From positions 1-64,000 of the forward strand of contig JADBJK010000074.1 of NCBI GenBank assembly GCA_014874485.1: 64,000 nucleotides of DNA. Direction: 5' to 3'. The DNA is from Chloroflexota bacterium (lineage in GTDB: Bacteria > Chloroflexota > Anaerolineae > DTLA01). Under the pieces are notes generated by a model, which had not been told where the DNA came from, searched no databases, and saw nothing but the letters and a program-made list of their open reading frames with translations. Shown here piece by piece: positions 1-8,054 of the stretch (position 1 is its first letter; each line of letters begins with the position of its first letter). A program made the position numbers and the translations under genes.

Positions 1-117
1 CTCCGCCCGCGGAGAGGAAAGGGGAGGGCCGGGGTGGGGATAGGTGAGGTAGATTCTGCGCGACAACCTAACGACATTGGGTCGTTCTCGCCCCAAAAGG
101 AAATGCACACGGCGCAA
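1..117. repeat. Dispersed repeat family R3, copy 1
   Basis: This sequence recurs at 52580-52693 with only scattered differences. Both copies contain an inverted CTCCGC/GCGGAG core, then GAGGAAAGGGGAGGG, a GGTGAGGTAGATTCTGCGCG segment and a GGAAATGCAC segment near the end. Both copies lie on the plus strand a short distance upstream of a promoter and a gene start (the glycosyltransferase here, pcrA there). The copy may continue to the left beyond the window. Confidence 0.8.
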
Positions 118-125
118 GGCTCACA

Positions 126-154
126 TTGACGAGGTAGGGCGCTCGTGATAAAAT
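126..154 (+). promoter_or_regulatory. Sigma-70-type promoter for the glycosyltransferase/phosphotransferase pair
   Basis: TTGACG at 126-131, a 17-bp spacer and TAAAAT at 149-154. Transcription should start near 161, about 25 bases ahead of the GTG at 186. Confidence 0.7.
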
Positions 155-185
155 CCGCGTTGCAGCCAAGAGTCGGATAGGACCT

Positions 186-1082
186 GTGATAGACCTGTCT
201 GTCGTGATCGTGAACTATAATACGAAGGCGCTCCTGCGCGATTGCCTGCGCTCGGTGCTGGACAGCCGGGGCCTCAACGGCCTGGACGTCATCGTCGTGG
301 ACAACGCTTCCACCGACGGCAGCGCCGACATGGTGCGCGAGGAGTTCCCGCAGGTGCGGCTCATCGCCAGCCCCGTCAACGGCGGGTATTCGTATGCCAA
401 CAATCTGGGCCTGCGGGCGGCGCAGCCTTCGCGCTACTACCTCCTGCTGAACCCCGACACGGTCGTTCCGCCGTCGGCCCTGGCCGACATGGTGGCGTAT
501 ATGGACTCCAAGCCCGACGCCGGAGCGGCCGGGCCGCGGCTTGTCCTGGCCGACGGGAGCCTGGACCTAGCCTGCCGCCGCGGCTTCCCGACCCCGATGG
601 TCTCGCTGTACCGGTTGAGCGGGCTGAGCCGATTGTTCCCCAAGAGCCGGCGCTTCGGCCGCTACAACATGACGTACCTGGACCCCGATGAGGAAGCGGA
701 GGTGGATTCGGTCGTCGGGGCGTTCATGATGGTGCGGGCCGAGGCCATGGAGCAGGCGGGGCTGCTGGACGAGACGTTCTTCATGTACGGCGAGGACCTG
801 GACTGGGCCTACCGCATTCGGCAGAAGGGGTGGAAGGTGTACTACAACCCTGCCGTAACCGTGCTGCACTACAAACGGGCGGCCAGCCGTCATAGCCGCC
901 GCGCCCAGTTTGAGTTCCAGCGCGCCATGTACATCTTCTACCGCAAGCACTACGCGGCCACGACCAACCGCGTGCTCCATGTCCTCATCCTGTGCGGCCT
1001 TGTCCTGCGCGGGGGGCTTCCCATGCTGCGCGAGATTCTGGGCAAGCGCCAGGGTGCGCCCGCAAAGGAGACGCCCGCATGA
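186..1082 (+). CDS. GT2 family glycosyltransferase (rhamnosyltransferase-like)
   Basis: 298-residue inverting GT-A enzyme that probably transfers a sugar to a growing cell-surface glycan at the cytoplasmic face of the membrane. It opens with the GT2 strand [10 protein letters not shown] (residues 5-14), then [10 protein letters not shown], the DxD-type motif LLLNPDT near residue 88, and the acceptor-site motif [10 protein letters not shown] near residue 200. A hydrophobic, basic C-terminus (about residues 258-285) may attach it to the membrane. The start is a GTG soon after the promoter. Its stop overlaps the start of the next gene (ATGA), which indicates translational coupling with the priming phosphotransferase. 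The sugar and acceptor cannot be read from the sequence. Confidence 0.88.
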   Translation: MIDLSVVIVNYNTKALLRDCLRSVLDSRGLNGLDVIVVDNASTDGSADMVREEFPQVRLIASPVNGGYSYANNLGLRAAQPSRYYLLLNPDTVVPPSALADMVAYMDSKPDAGAAGPRLVLADGSLDLACRRGFPTPMVSLYRLSGLSRLFPKSRRFGRYNMTYLDPDEEAEVDSVVGAFMMVRAEAMEQAGLLDETFFMYGEDLDWAYRIRQKGWKVYYNPAVTVLHYKRAASRHSRRAQFEFQRAMYIFYRKHYAATTNRVLHVLILCGLVLRGGLPMLREILGKRQGAPAKETPA

Positions 1083-2476
1083 TGAAACGCAGTGAGTGGC
1101 TCCTGAAGGGATTGCTGGTCCTCCTGGACGCATCGCTGGCGGCGCTGGCGTTTTACCTGGCGTACCTGTGGCGGTTGCGCACGGAGAACCCGCCCGCCGT
1201 GAACATCCTGCCTTTCCGCGGGTATGTCGGCATGATGTTCATCCAGGTGGGGTCGCTGCTGACATCGTTCCTGTTCACGCGGCTGTACCACTTGAAGCGC
1301 GGCGTTTCGCGGCTGGACGTGCTGACCTCGCTGGTGGCGGCGGCCTCTATCGGGATTCTGCTCACCAGCGCGTTCACGTCCCTGTTGTACAAGAACGAAC
1401 TGGACTATCCCCGCCTGATGCTGGTGTACTCGTGGGTGCTGACGATACTCCTGGTGGGCATGGGCAGGCTGGCCCACGATGCCCTGGAGAGCCGCCTGCG
1501 GGCGCGCGGCGTGGCTGCGTACAACACGCTCATCGTGGGCACCGGCGAGGTGGGGCGCATGATCCTCAACAAGATTCGCCAGTCGCCCGCGCTGGGGTAC
1601 AGGGTCATCGGCTTCGTGGACGAATCGCCTGCGCAGACCGAGGTGATGGGCGTGCCGGTGCTGGGCACCACCGAAAACCTCCCGCAACTGATAGACCAGC
1701 ACGCCATTGACCAGGTCATCATCGCCATGCCCGAACGCTCGCACCAGGAACTGCTGGAGATCATCGCGCTATGCCAGCGAGGCCGCACGGAGATCAAGGT
1801 CTTCCCCGACGTGTTCCAGATCATCGCGTCGGAGATGAGCATCGGCGACCTGAATGGCCTGCCGCTGCTGACGGTGCGGGACATCGCGCTTCGCGGCTGG
1901 AAACTGACGCTGAAGCGGGCGATGGACATCGTGGGCAGCGCGCTGGCGCTCATCTTCCTCTCGCCCCTCATGCTTTTGGTGGCCGTGCTCATCAAACTGG
2001 AATCGCCCGGCCCGGTGTTCTACGTGCAGGAGCGGGTGGGACTGGATGGCAAGCCGTTCCAACTGCTCAAGTTCCGCACCATGCGCCAGGACGCCGAGGC
2101 CAACGGTCCGGGGTGGACGGTGGCCAACGACCCGCGCCGCACGCGCCTGGGCAAGATTCTGCGGCGCTACTCCATTGACGAGTTGCCCCAGTTCATCAAC
2201 GTCCTCATCGGCGAGATGAGCCTGGTGGGGCCGCGGCCCGAGCGCCCGGTCTATGTGGAGCAGTTCCGCCAGGCCATCCCGCGCTACATGGAGCGCCACC
2301 GCGAGAAGGCGGGCATCACCGGTTGGGCGCAGGTCAACGGCCTGCGGGGCGATACGTCCATCGTGGAGCGCACCAAGTACGACCTGTGGTACATTGAGAA
2401 CTGGTCGCTCTGGCTGGACATCAAGATTCTCCTGCGGACGCTGGTGCACTTCGCGAAGGACGAGAACGCGTACTAG
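1079..2476 (+). CDS. Undecaprenyl-phosphate sugar phosphotransferase (priming glycosyltransferase)
   Basis: 465-residue polyisoprenyl-phosphate hexose-1-phosphate transferase. It moves a sugar-1-phosphate from a UDP-sugar to undecaprenyl phosphate, the first step of capsule, exopolysaccharide or O-antigen assembly. Four N-terminal membrane helices are followed by a Rossmann-like CoA-binding-type domain ([11 protein letters not shown]). Another membrane helix comes near residue 280, then the catalytic domain with [31 protein letters not shown] and [16 protein letters not shown]. The start is the first ATG of ATGATG, inside the stop of the preceding gene. A repeat element begins exactly at its TAG stop. 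It probably primes the glycans built by the 28-41 kb locus. Confidence 0.9.
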   Translation: MMKRSEWLLKGLLVLLDASLAALAFYLAYLWRLRTENPPAVNILPFRGYVGMMFIQVGSLLTSFLFTRLYHLKRGVSRLDVLTSLVAAASIGILLTSAFTSLLYKNELDYPRLMLVYSWVLTILLVGMGRLAHDALESRLRARGVAAYNTLIVGTGEVGRMILNKIRQSPALGYRVIGFVDESPAQTEVMGVPVLGTTENLPQLIDQHAIDQVIIAMPERSHQELLEIIALCQRGRTEIKVFPDVFQIIASEMSIGDLNGLPLLTVRDIALRGWKLTLKRAMDIVGSALALIFLSPLMLLVAVLIKLESPGPVFYVQERVGLDGKPFQLLKFRTMRQDAEANGPGWTVANDPRRTRLGKILRRYSIDELPQFINVLIGEMSLVGPRPERPVYVEQFRQAIPRYMERHREKAGITGWAQVNGLRGDTSIVERTKYDLWYIENWSLWLDIKILLRTLVHFAKDENAY

Positions 2477-2693
2477 ACCACAGCAGCCATTGCGAGGGCG
2501 CGGGGTGCCCGTAGGGACAATTCATGAATTGTCCCTACTGAGGCGCGCGGCGCCGAAGAATCTCGCCAACCGAGATGCTTCGCGCGCAATGACAGGTACA
2601 GGTGTCATTGCGAGGGGCGCAGCCCCGAAGCAATCTCCTGGTGTGGGATTGCTTCGCTTCGCTCGCAATGACAAGGGACTGGTCAACCGCTAG
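2473..2693. repeat. REP/MITE-like element H
   Basis: Member of the modular element family. It is bounded by CTAG on both sides (2473-2476 and 2690-2693), and the left CTAG contains the stop codon of the phosphotransferase gene. Imperfect terminal inverted repeats read CTAGACCACAG on the left and CTGGTCAACCGCTAG on the right. The interior has GTCATTGCGAGG/GCAATGAC hairpin arms and the 26-bp palindrome at 2512-2537. Confidence 0.8.
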
Positions 2694-2723
2694 AGGCGGC
2701 GGCCCCAAACGGCGGCGCGCAGT

Positions 2724-2752
2724 TTGACAAATCCGCCAAAACGCATTAGGAT
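2724..2752 (+). promoter_or_regulatory. Promoter of tRNA-Leu
   Basis: TTGACA at 2724-2729, a 17-bp spacer and TAGGAT at 2747-2752, about 12 bases before the tRNA 5' end. Confidence 0.75.
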
Positions 2753-2764
2753 AATAACCGAAGT

Positions 2765-2848
2765 GCCGAAGTGGCGGAATTGGCAGACGCGCTGCGTTCA
2801 GGGCGCAGTGGGCGAACGCCCATGTGGGTTCAAATCCCTCCTTCGGCA
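2765..2848 (+). tRNA. tRNA-Leu (anticodon CAG)
   Basis: Class II tRNA with a long variable arm. The acceptor stem pairs GCCGAAG (2765-2771) with CTTCGGC (2841-2847), with discriminator A at 2848. The anticodon stem CTGCG/CGCAG encloses the loop TTCAGGG, giving anticodon CAG for CUG leucine codons. The D-arm contains GGCAGACGC, and the T-arm is GGGTTCAAATCCC. CCA is not encoded (ACCT follows). A T5 run at 2851-2855 may end transcription. Confidence 0.96.
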
Positions 2849-2878
2849 CCTTTTTGTTTGGCACCGATCTTGAACCAC

Positions 2879-2907
2879 TTGACAGCAGAGCGCGGTGGTG
2901 CTATGGT
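2879..2907 (+). promoter_or_regulatory. Promoter upstream of the septum-protein gene
   Basis: TTGACA at 2879-2884, a 17-bp spacer and TATGGT at 2902-2907. Confidence 0.65.
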
Positions 2908-2946
2908 GTCGGCGTGTGGGGGCGCGGGCGCGTAGGAGGCGGAACG

Positions 2947-3333
2947 GTGAAGAACAGACTCCTGTCTCTCCAACAAATCGTTGCGCTGTTCCTGGTGGCG
3001 TTCGGCGTGCTGACGCTGACGAACCTGGCCAACGACGCGCGTGAACTCCACACCCTGTACCAGCGGGTTGAAATTCTCCAACAGAGCAGGTCGGCACTGG
3101 AGGCCGAGATTGCCGACCTGCGCTCCCAGAAGGAAGCCCTGGCGCGCCCGCACTGGGCCGACGAGGCCGCCAGGAAGTGGCTCCACTGGACGCGGCCCAA
3201 CGAAGTCCTCGTCGTTGTAACCCCATCGGAACCCCGAGGCATCTCCCCTGCGACTTCCGCAGACGCAGACGACAGCACTGCGCCCTCCCACTGGCAGGAG
3301 TGGCTGGCGTATCTTCAAGGTACGAACCCCTAA
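2947..3333 (+). CDS. DivIC/FtsB-like septum formation initiator protein
   Basis: 128-residue bitopic membrane protein. A short cytoplasmic N-terminus precedes one membrane helix (about residues 10-28, IVALFLVAFGVLTLTNLAN). A coiled coil follows (about 33-70), then a variable tail. This is the layout of FtsB/DivIC, which joins FtsL and FtsQ/DivIB in the division complex. The tail includes the typical E-x-x-AR-x-x-L-x-x-x-x-P-x-E pattern (DEAARKWLHWTRPNEVLVVV). A GTG start at 2947 was chosen because it follows AGGAGG; the longer reading frame would run back into the tRNA. Confidence 0.75.
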   Translation: MKNRLLSLQQIVALFLVAFGVLTLTNLANDARELHTLYQRVEILQQSRSALEAEIADLRSQKEALARPHWADEAARKWLHWTRPNEVLVVVTPSEPRGISPATSADADDSTAPSHWQEWLAYLQGTNP

Positions 3334-3421
3334 CCGGTCCGTGGACTGACACAACAATCTTGCGATCGCCGCTGCCGGAGGGCAGGCGGCTGGCGGCATC
3401 GTCGCGCTCGGAGGTGGGGGC

Positions 3422-6322
3422 ATGCGCCGGACATGGGGACTGTCTGTCGTCTTCATGGCGTTGGTCGTGGGTGCACTCCGGCATTCCTTCGCGCTCGCCC
3501 AGTCGCCGCCCGTTGTGCTCAACGAGTATCTTCCCGCGCCCATGAACGTGGACTGGGATGGGGATGGCGTTGCGAACAACCTGGACGAGTGGATAGAGAT
3601 CTTCTGCCTGAGCGACGGGCCGTTTGACCTGGGTGGCTGGATGCTGGACGACATCCGCGATGGCGGGTCTGCGCCCTACGTCATCCCCGCGGGCACCTGG
3701 ATTCAACCCGGCGCCTTCCGGGTGTTCTTCCGCAAGACGACGGGCATTAGCCTGGACAACGCCGGCGACACGGTGCGCCTGTTGCGGCCGGATGGCAGCG
3801 CCGCCGACCAGCACCCGTACTACGCGACGCAGCCCGACGCATCCTACAGCCGCACGGCGGACGGCGGGGGCGTGTGGACGCTCCAGTACCCGCCATCTCC
3901 GGGCGGACCCAACCTGCCTGCGACCGCGACGCCAACCCCGACGATCACCGACACGCCATCGCTGACGCCATCGCGCACCGCGACCTCCACGCGCACGCCC
4001 TCGCCGACGAAGACGCCCACGCCAACCCGGACGCCGACCGCCACCAAGACTGCCTCTCTCACGGCAACGCCCACCCTCACACGGACGCCCTACCCGACCA
4101 CGCTGCACCTGAGCGAAATCATGCCCGCGCCGCGCTGGGTGGACTGGGATGGGGATGGGGTGCCGTCGCCCGACGACGAGTACATTGAGATTTACAATTC
4201 ATCGTGGACGACGGTGGACGTGGGCGGGTGGAAACTGGACGACCGACGCGATGGCGGCTCCAAGGAGTACCGCATCCCGCCCTACACGTTCATCTGGGGC
4301 AAGGGCTATCTCGTCATCTTCAAGAAGCAGTCGGGCATCGCGCTGAACAACGACGGTGATGAGGTTCACCTGTTGCGCCCCGATAACGTCCTGGTGGAGA
4401 AGGTAACCTACGGCAAGGCCGACTACGACCGCGCGTACAGCAAGCAGGCGGATGGGACTTGGACATGGGAGTACGCGCCCTCGCCGGGTGGGCCGAATCT
4501 CGCGGTTACCTGCACGCCCACGGCAACGCCCACGCCGTCGCCCACGCCCACGGAGACCGAGACGCCGCCCCCGACCGAAACCCCGCCTGCCACGCCCGAA
4601 CCGACCGAGACCCCGACCGCGTCGCCCACCAGCACACCCTATCCCGCCACGGTTCGGCTGAACGAAGTCCTGCCCGCGCCTCGTTACGTGGACTGGGACT
4701 CGGATGGCACCGCATCAAGCGAGGATGAATGGATAGAACTGTTCAATTATGGCGAAGCGCCCGTGAACCTCGTCGGCTGGGTCCTGGACGATGCGGCAGA
4801 TGGCGGAAGCACGCCGTGGCAAGTGCCCGCCGACCTGTGGATCCCGCCGGGCGGCTACCTTGTCCTGTTCCAGCGCGACACCGGCCTGGCGCTGAACAAC
4901 GCCGGCGACGCGGTGCGCCTTCTGGGACATGATGGCGCTCTCGTGGACGAGACCCGGTACCCTGCCATGGGCTACGACCGCTCGTGGAGCCTGACCGACG
5001 CAGGCGACTGGACGGCGGACTATCCGCCCTCGCCGGGGCGCGCCAACGTGCCGGGCACTGCAACCCCCACCCGCACGCCAACGGTTACGCGGACGCCATC
5101 GCCCACGCGCACGCCCACCGTTACGCGGACGCCATCGCCCACGCGCACGGCGACCATGACGCGCACCGCCACCGGCACACGGACTTCCACCCGCACCCCG
5201 ACGCCCACGCGCACGGCGACGTTGACCGCCGCGCCAACGCCCACGCCCACCGTTACGCCGACCCCGGACCTGACGGCGCGGGTGGTGCTGAACGAAATCC
5301 TGCCTGCGCCCCACGCCAAGGACTGGGACGGAGACCGGCAGGTGGATTCCAGGGCCGACGAGTGGGTGGAACTGCGGAACCTGGAGGCGCGGGCGGTGGA
5401 TTTGGCGGGGTGGGTGCTGGACGACGTGCCCGACGGCGGCAGCAAACCCTACACCTTGCCGCCCGGCAGCGCGATCCCGCCGGGCGGCTACCTGGTCCTC
5501 TTCGGCCGCCAGACCGGAATCGCGCTGAACAACGACAGCGACACGGTGCGCCTCCTGAGACCCAACGGTGCGCTGGCCGACCAATTCGTGTATAATAAAA
5601 GCCCAGGGTACGACCGGTCCTACAGCCGTGTGCCCGACGGATCGGGGAATTGGACTCGCGAGTGCGAAGTTACGCCGGGGGAGGCCAATCGCCTGCTCCC
5701 TGCGCCGACGCCCGCGTCCGGCCCGCCGTTTATGGATTTGCCCCTGGCGCGAATCCAGGCCGTCGGCGCGCGCATCATCACGCAGGGGCAGTTGACCGCG
5801 CCGCCGGGCACGGCAAGCGAGCGCCTGGTGTTCATCCAGGACAGGGGCGTGGGGCTGGCGGTGTACCTGGCCAAGGGGGAGTACCCGCCGCTGGTAGAAG
5901 GGCAGTGGCTGCGGGCCACCGGCCGTCTGCGCGATTACCACGGCGAACTGCAACTGTACGTGTCGGGCCCCGGCGATTTGCAGGTGTTTGGCCCAGAGGC
6001 TCCCATCGCTCCCGTCCGCATCCAGACCGGCGAGATGGGCGAGGCGTGGGAAGGCAGGCTGGTGGTGATGGTGGGGCGTGTCCTGGACGTAGAGCGCCGC
6101 GCCTTGTGGCTGGATGATGGCACCGGGGCGGCGCGGGTGTACTTCCGCGAGGGCGGCCAGGCGAAGTGGCCCCGAATCGCGCGCGGGAGCGTGGCCCGCG
6201 TCGTGGGCGTGGTCAGCCAGTACGTGCAGCGCATGCCCTACGTGGGCGGGTATCGGCTGCTGGTGCGCACGGATGAGGACCTGGCGGCCGGGCCCGAACG
6301 CCTGCCCGTAACCGGCGAGTAG
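3422..6322 (+). CDS. Secreted four-fold lamin-tail-domain protein with OB-fold C-terminus
   Basis: 966-residue exported protein with a signal peptide (about residues 1-26). Four lamin-tail (LTD, Ig-like) domains begin near residues 31, 228, 410 and 620. Each starts with an NE-x-L-PAP strand followed by an acidic D-W-D-x-D loop and DEW/YIE, resembling a calcium-binding loop. Domains 1 and 2, 2 and 3, and 3 and 4 are joined by Thr/Pro-rich linkers of about 50-75 residues made of TPT/TRTP-type repeats. Residues from about 769 form two OB-fold-like segments, as in exported nuclease-associated proteins. No catalytic nuclease domain and no C-terminal anchor are visible. It is probably a cell-surface or extracellular adhesion or binding protein. 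RBS: GGAGGTGGGGG just before ATG. Confidence 0.8.
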   Translation: MRRTWGLSVVFMALVVGALRHSFALAQSPPVVLNEYLPAPMNVDWDGDGVANNLDEWIEIFCLSDGPFDLGGWMLDDIRDGGSAPYVIPAGTWIQPGAFRVFFRKTTGISLDNAGDTVRLLRPDGSAADQHPYYATQPDASYSRTADGGGVWTLQYPPSPGGPNLPATATPTPTITDTPSLTPSRTATSTRTPSPTKTPTPTRTPTATKTASLTATPTLTRTPYPTTLHLSEIMPAPRWVDWDGDGVPSPDDEYIEIYNSSWTTVDVGGWKLDDRRDGGSKEYRIPPYTFIWGKGYLVIFKKQSGIALNNDGDEVHLLRPDNVLVEKVTYGKADYDRAYSKQADGTWTWEYAPSPGGPNLAVTCTPTATPTPSPTPTETETPPPTETPPATPEPTETPTASPTSTPYPATVRLNEVLPAPRYVDWDSDGTASSEDEWIELFNYGEAPVNLVGWVLDDAADGGSTPWQVPADLWIPPGGYLVLFQRDTGLALNNAGDAVRLLGHDGALVDETRYPAMGYDRSWSLTDAGDWTADYPPSPGRANVPGTATPTRTPTVTRTPSPTRTPTVTRTPSPTRTATMTRTATGTRTSTRTPTPTRTATLTAAPTPTPTVTPTPDLTARVVLNEILPAPHAKDWDGDRQVDSRADEWVELRNLEARAVDLAGWVLDDVPDGGSKPYTLPPGSAIPPGGYLVLFGRQTGIALNNDSDTVRLLRPNGALADQFVYNKSPGYDRSYSRVPDGSGNWTRECEVTPGEANRLLPAPTPASGPPFMDLPLARIQAVGARIITQGQLTAPPGTASERLVFIQDRGVGLAVYLAKGEYPPLVEGQWLRATGRLRDYHGELQLYVSGPGDLQVFGPEAPIAPVRIQTGEMGEAWEGRLVVMVGRVLDVERRALWLDDGTGAARVYFREGGQAKWPRIARGSVARVVGVVSQYVQRMPYVGGYRLLVRTDEDLAAGPERLPVTGE

Positions 6323-6359
6323 CGGTCCGCCGGGACATGTCTTTGGAGGCAAGACCCTT

Positions 6360-7109
6360 ATGGAGCCAGCCCTGACTCCGACCGAGTGGGCGGAGCACTT
6401 TCGGCGGCAGGCCGAATGGACCCGCGCGGCGCGGAACTACCTGTACCGTCGCGCCGACCTGCTGCGCGCCCGCCGTGTGCTAGACGTGGGCTGCGGCACG
6501 GGCGTCATCACCGAGGAGATGGCAACCCGGACGCGGGGGCGCGTCGTGGGGCTGGACATCAACCCCGATTTCCTGCGCCTGCGGGAGGGGAACGGCGCCG
6601 CCTACGTGCTGGGTGATGCTCTGCGCCTCCCCTTCGCCGGCCGCGCGTTTGACGTGGTGGTGGGTCATTTCGTGCTCATGTGGCTGCGGGACCCTCGCCA
6701 GGGCATGGCCGAGATGGTGCGTGTAACCCGCGCGGGCGGCTGGGTGCTCCTCTGCGCCGAGCCGGACTACGGCGCGCGGCTGGACTACCCCGATCTGCCC
6801 CACGCCGCCTGGCACATTGAGGCGCTGCGCCGCGAGGGGGCAGACCCGTTCATGGGGCGCAAACTCCGCGCCCTGTGCGCCGAACAGGGGCTGGACGCCG
6901 AAGTGGGTTGCCTGTCCGCGCCGTGGACGGGCGAGGCCATCCGCGATTCGCTGGACGGCGAATGGGCCACGTTGAGCCGCATCACGCGCGAGTTCGTGAG
7001 CGAGGACGAGCGGCGCGCGGTGCGGGCGCGAGAGGAAGCCGCCATCGCCCGCGGCGAGCGGTTCGTGTTCATGCCGGTCTTCTACGCGGCGGCGCGAGTT
7101 CCCGGCTGA
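6360..7109 (+). CDS. Class I SAM-dependent methyltransferase
   Basis: 249 residues with a Methyltransf_11/25-type fold. Motif I is VLDVGCGTGVI (about residues 40-50), the acidic loop is VGLDINPDFL, motif II is FDVVVGHFVLMWL, and RAGGWVLLCAEPDY follows. The substrate is unknown. The start follows GGAGG. The last 28 bases overlap the 3' end of the convergent hydrolase gene. Confidence 0.82.
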   Translation: MEPALTPTEWAEHFRRQAEWTRAARNYLYRRADLLRARRVLDVGCGTGVITEEMATRTRGRVVGLDINPDFLRLREGNGAAYVLGDALRLPFAGRAFDVVVGHFVLMWLRDPRQGMAEMVRVTRAGGWVLLCAEPDYGARLDYPDLPHAAWHIEALRREGADPFMGRKLRALCAEQGLDAEVGCLSAPWTGEAIRDSLDGEWATLSRITREFVSEDERRAVRAREEAAIARGERFVFMPVFYAAARVPG

Positions 7110-8014
7110 TCGGGCGGGGCGTCCTCGCCGGCCAAAATCGCCTCGGCCACCGCGTCGGGCGCTTCCTCCTGCACATTGTGCCCCGCGCCCGGGACGACCA
7201 CCAGCCGCGCCGACGGCTGCGCTTCGGCCAGCGCCTGCCCCATTGCCACAGGGTTGATGCGGTCGGCCTCGCCCCAGATGACCAGCGTCGGCACGGCCAG
7301 GCCCGCGAGCCGTTCCCGCAGCCCCCGCTGCTGCCCCGGCAACCACAGGGCCAGTCGCCGCAGCGTGGAGAAGAACGCGCGGCGTTGGGCGTCGTCGGCG
7401 ACGCGCTCGTTCACCCGCCGGTACACGAACTCCCGCTCGGACTCCGGCAGGCCATCCAGGTGCGCGTAGTAGGGCTCCAGCGAACGGTACGCCGCGTCGG
7501 CATCCTTCTGGAAGCGGCGGTACAGGTACTCACCCACGCCGGGGATGAGGAAGAGCAGTGTGGCGGCATCCAGTTTCTGCGACGGGGCGAACAGGCTGCC
7601 GCCCACGAGGACCAGGCGCTCCACGCGGTCGGGGCGTTGCAGCGCGGCGAAGTGGGCGATGACCGCGCCCAGGGAATGCCCCACAAGCCCCGCCCGCGCA
7701 ATCCCCATCGCGTCCAGCAGTTCAAGCAGCGCGTCGCAGAAGAACGGCACGGTGTACGCGCGCCGTGGCTTGTCGCTGCGGCCAAAGCCGGGCAGGTCCA
7801 CGGCGATGACGCGGAGCCGCTCCGACAGGTGGGGAAAGACGTAGCGCCACGTGTCGGCCTCGTTTCCCAGGCCGTGGACGAGGACCAACGCCGGGGCTTC
7901 GGCGGGGCCTGCGTCGTACAGGAACAGCGACACCCCGCTCCCCGGAAGCGCCACCCTGCGGGCGTGGGCCTCCAGCGCGGGCCAGGGGGCCATGGTGTGC
8001 GTGTGGGTGCTCAT
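7082..8014 (-). CDS. Alpha/beta-fold hydrolase
   Basis: 310-residue serine hydrolase or esterase. The oxyanion segment is LVHGLGNEAD, the nucleophile elbow GHSLG, the acid in VIWGEADRINP, and the histidine in VPGAGHNVQEEAP, so the complete Ser-Asp-His triad is present. A four-helix lid region lies between the nucleophile and the acid. No signal peptide is seen, so it is cytoplasmic. It lies 40 bp after the ABC exporter on the same strand and is probably co-transcribed with it. The substrate cannot be inferred. Confidence 0.85.
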   Translation of the reverse strand: MSTHTHTMAPWPALEAHARRVALPGSGVSLFLYDAGPAEAPALVLVHGLGNEADTWRYVFPHLSERLRVIAVDLPGFGRSDKPRRAYTVPFFCDALLELLDAMGIARAGLVGHSLGAVIAHFAALQRPDRVERLVLVGGSLFAPSQKLDAATLLFLIPGVGEYLYRRFQKDADAAYRSLEPYYAHLDGLPESEREFVYRRVNERVADDAQRRAFFSTLRRLALWLPGQQRGLRERLAGLAVPTLVIWGEADRINPVAMGQALAEAQPSARLVVVPGAGHNVQEEAPDAVAEAILAGEDAPPDQPGTRAAA

Positions 8015-8054
8015 GCCGACAATCCCTCCTCTCGCCTGCCATCCGGCCCGCTGA

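Noticed and set aside
2824-2946. N-terminal extension of the septum protein
   Set aside because: It would begin inside the tRNA gene; the GTG at 2947 has AGGAGG at proper spacing.
6299-6322. LPVTGE at the extreme C-terminus of the lamin-tail protein
   Set aside because: It is followed directly by the stop codon, with no hydrophobic helix or basic tail, and the bases after the stop do not encode one. It is not a sorting signal.
4715-6352. Long minus-strand open frame opposite the lamin-tail gene, and similar long frames opposite other genes
   Set aside because: High GC content creates long shadow frames. Their translations are low-complexity, Arg/His/Gly-rich, without motifs or RBS, while the opposite strand encodes clear domains.
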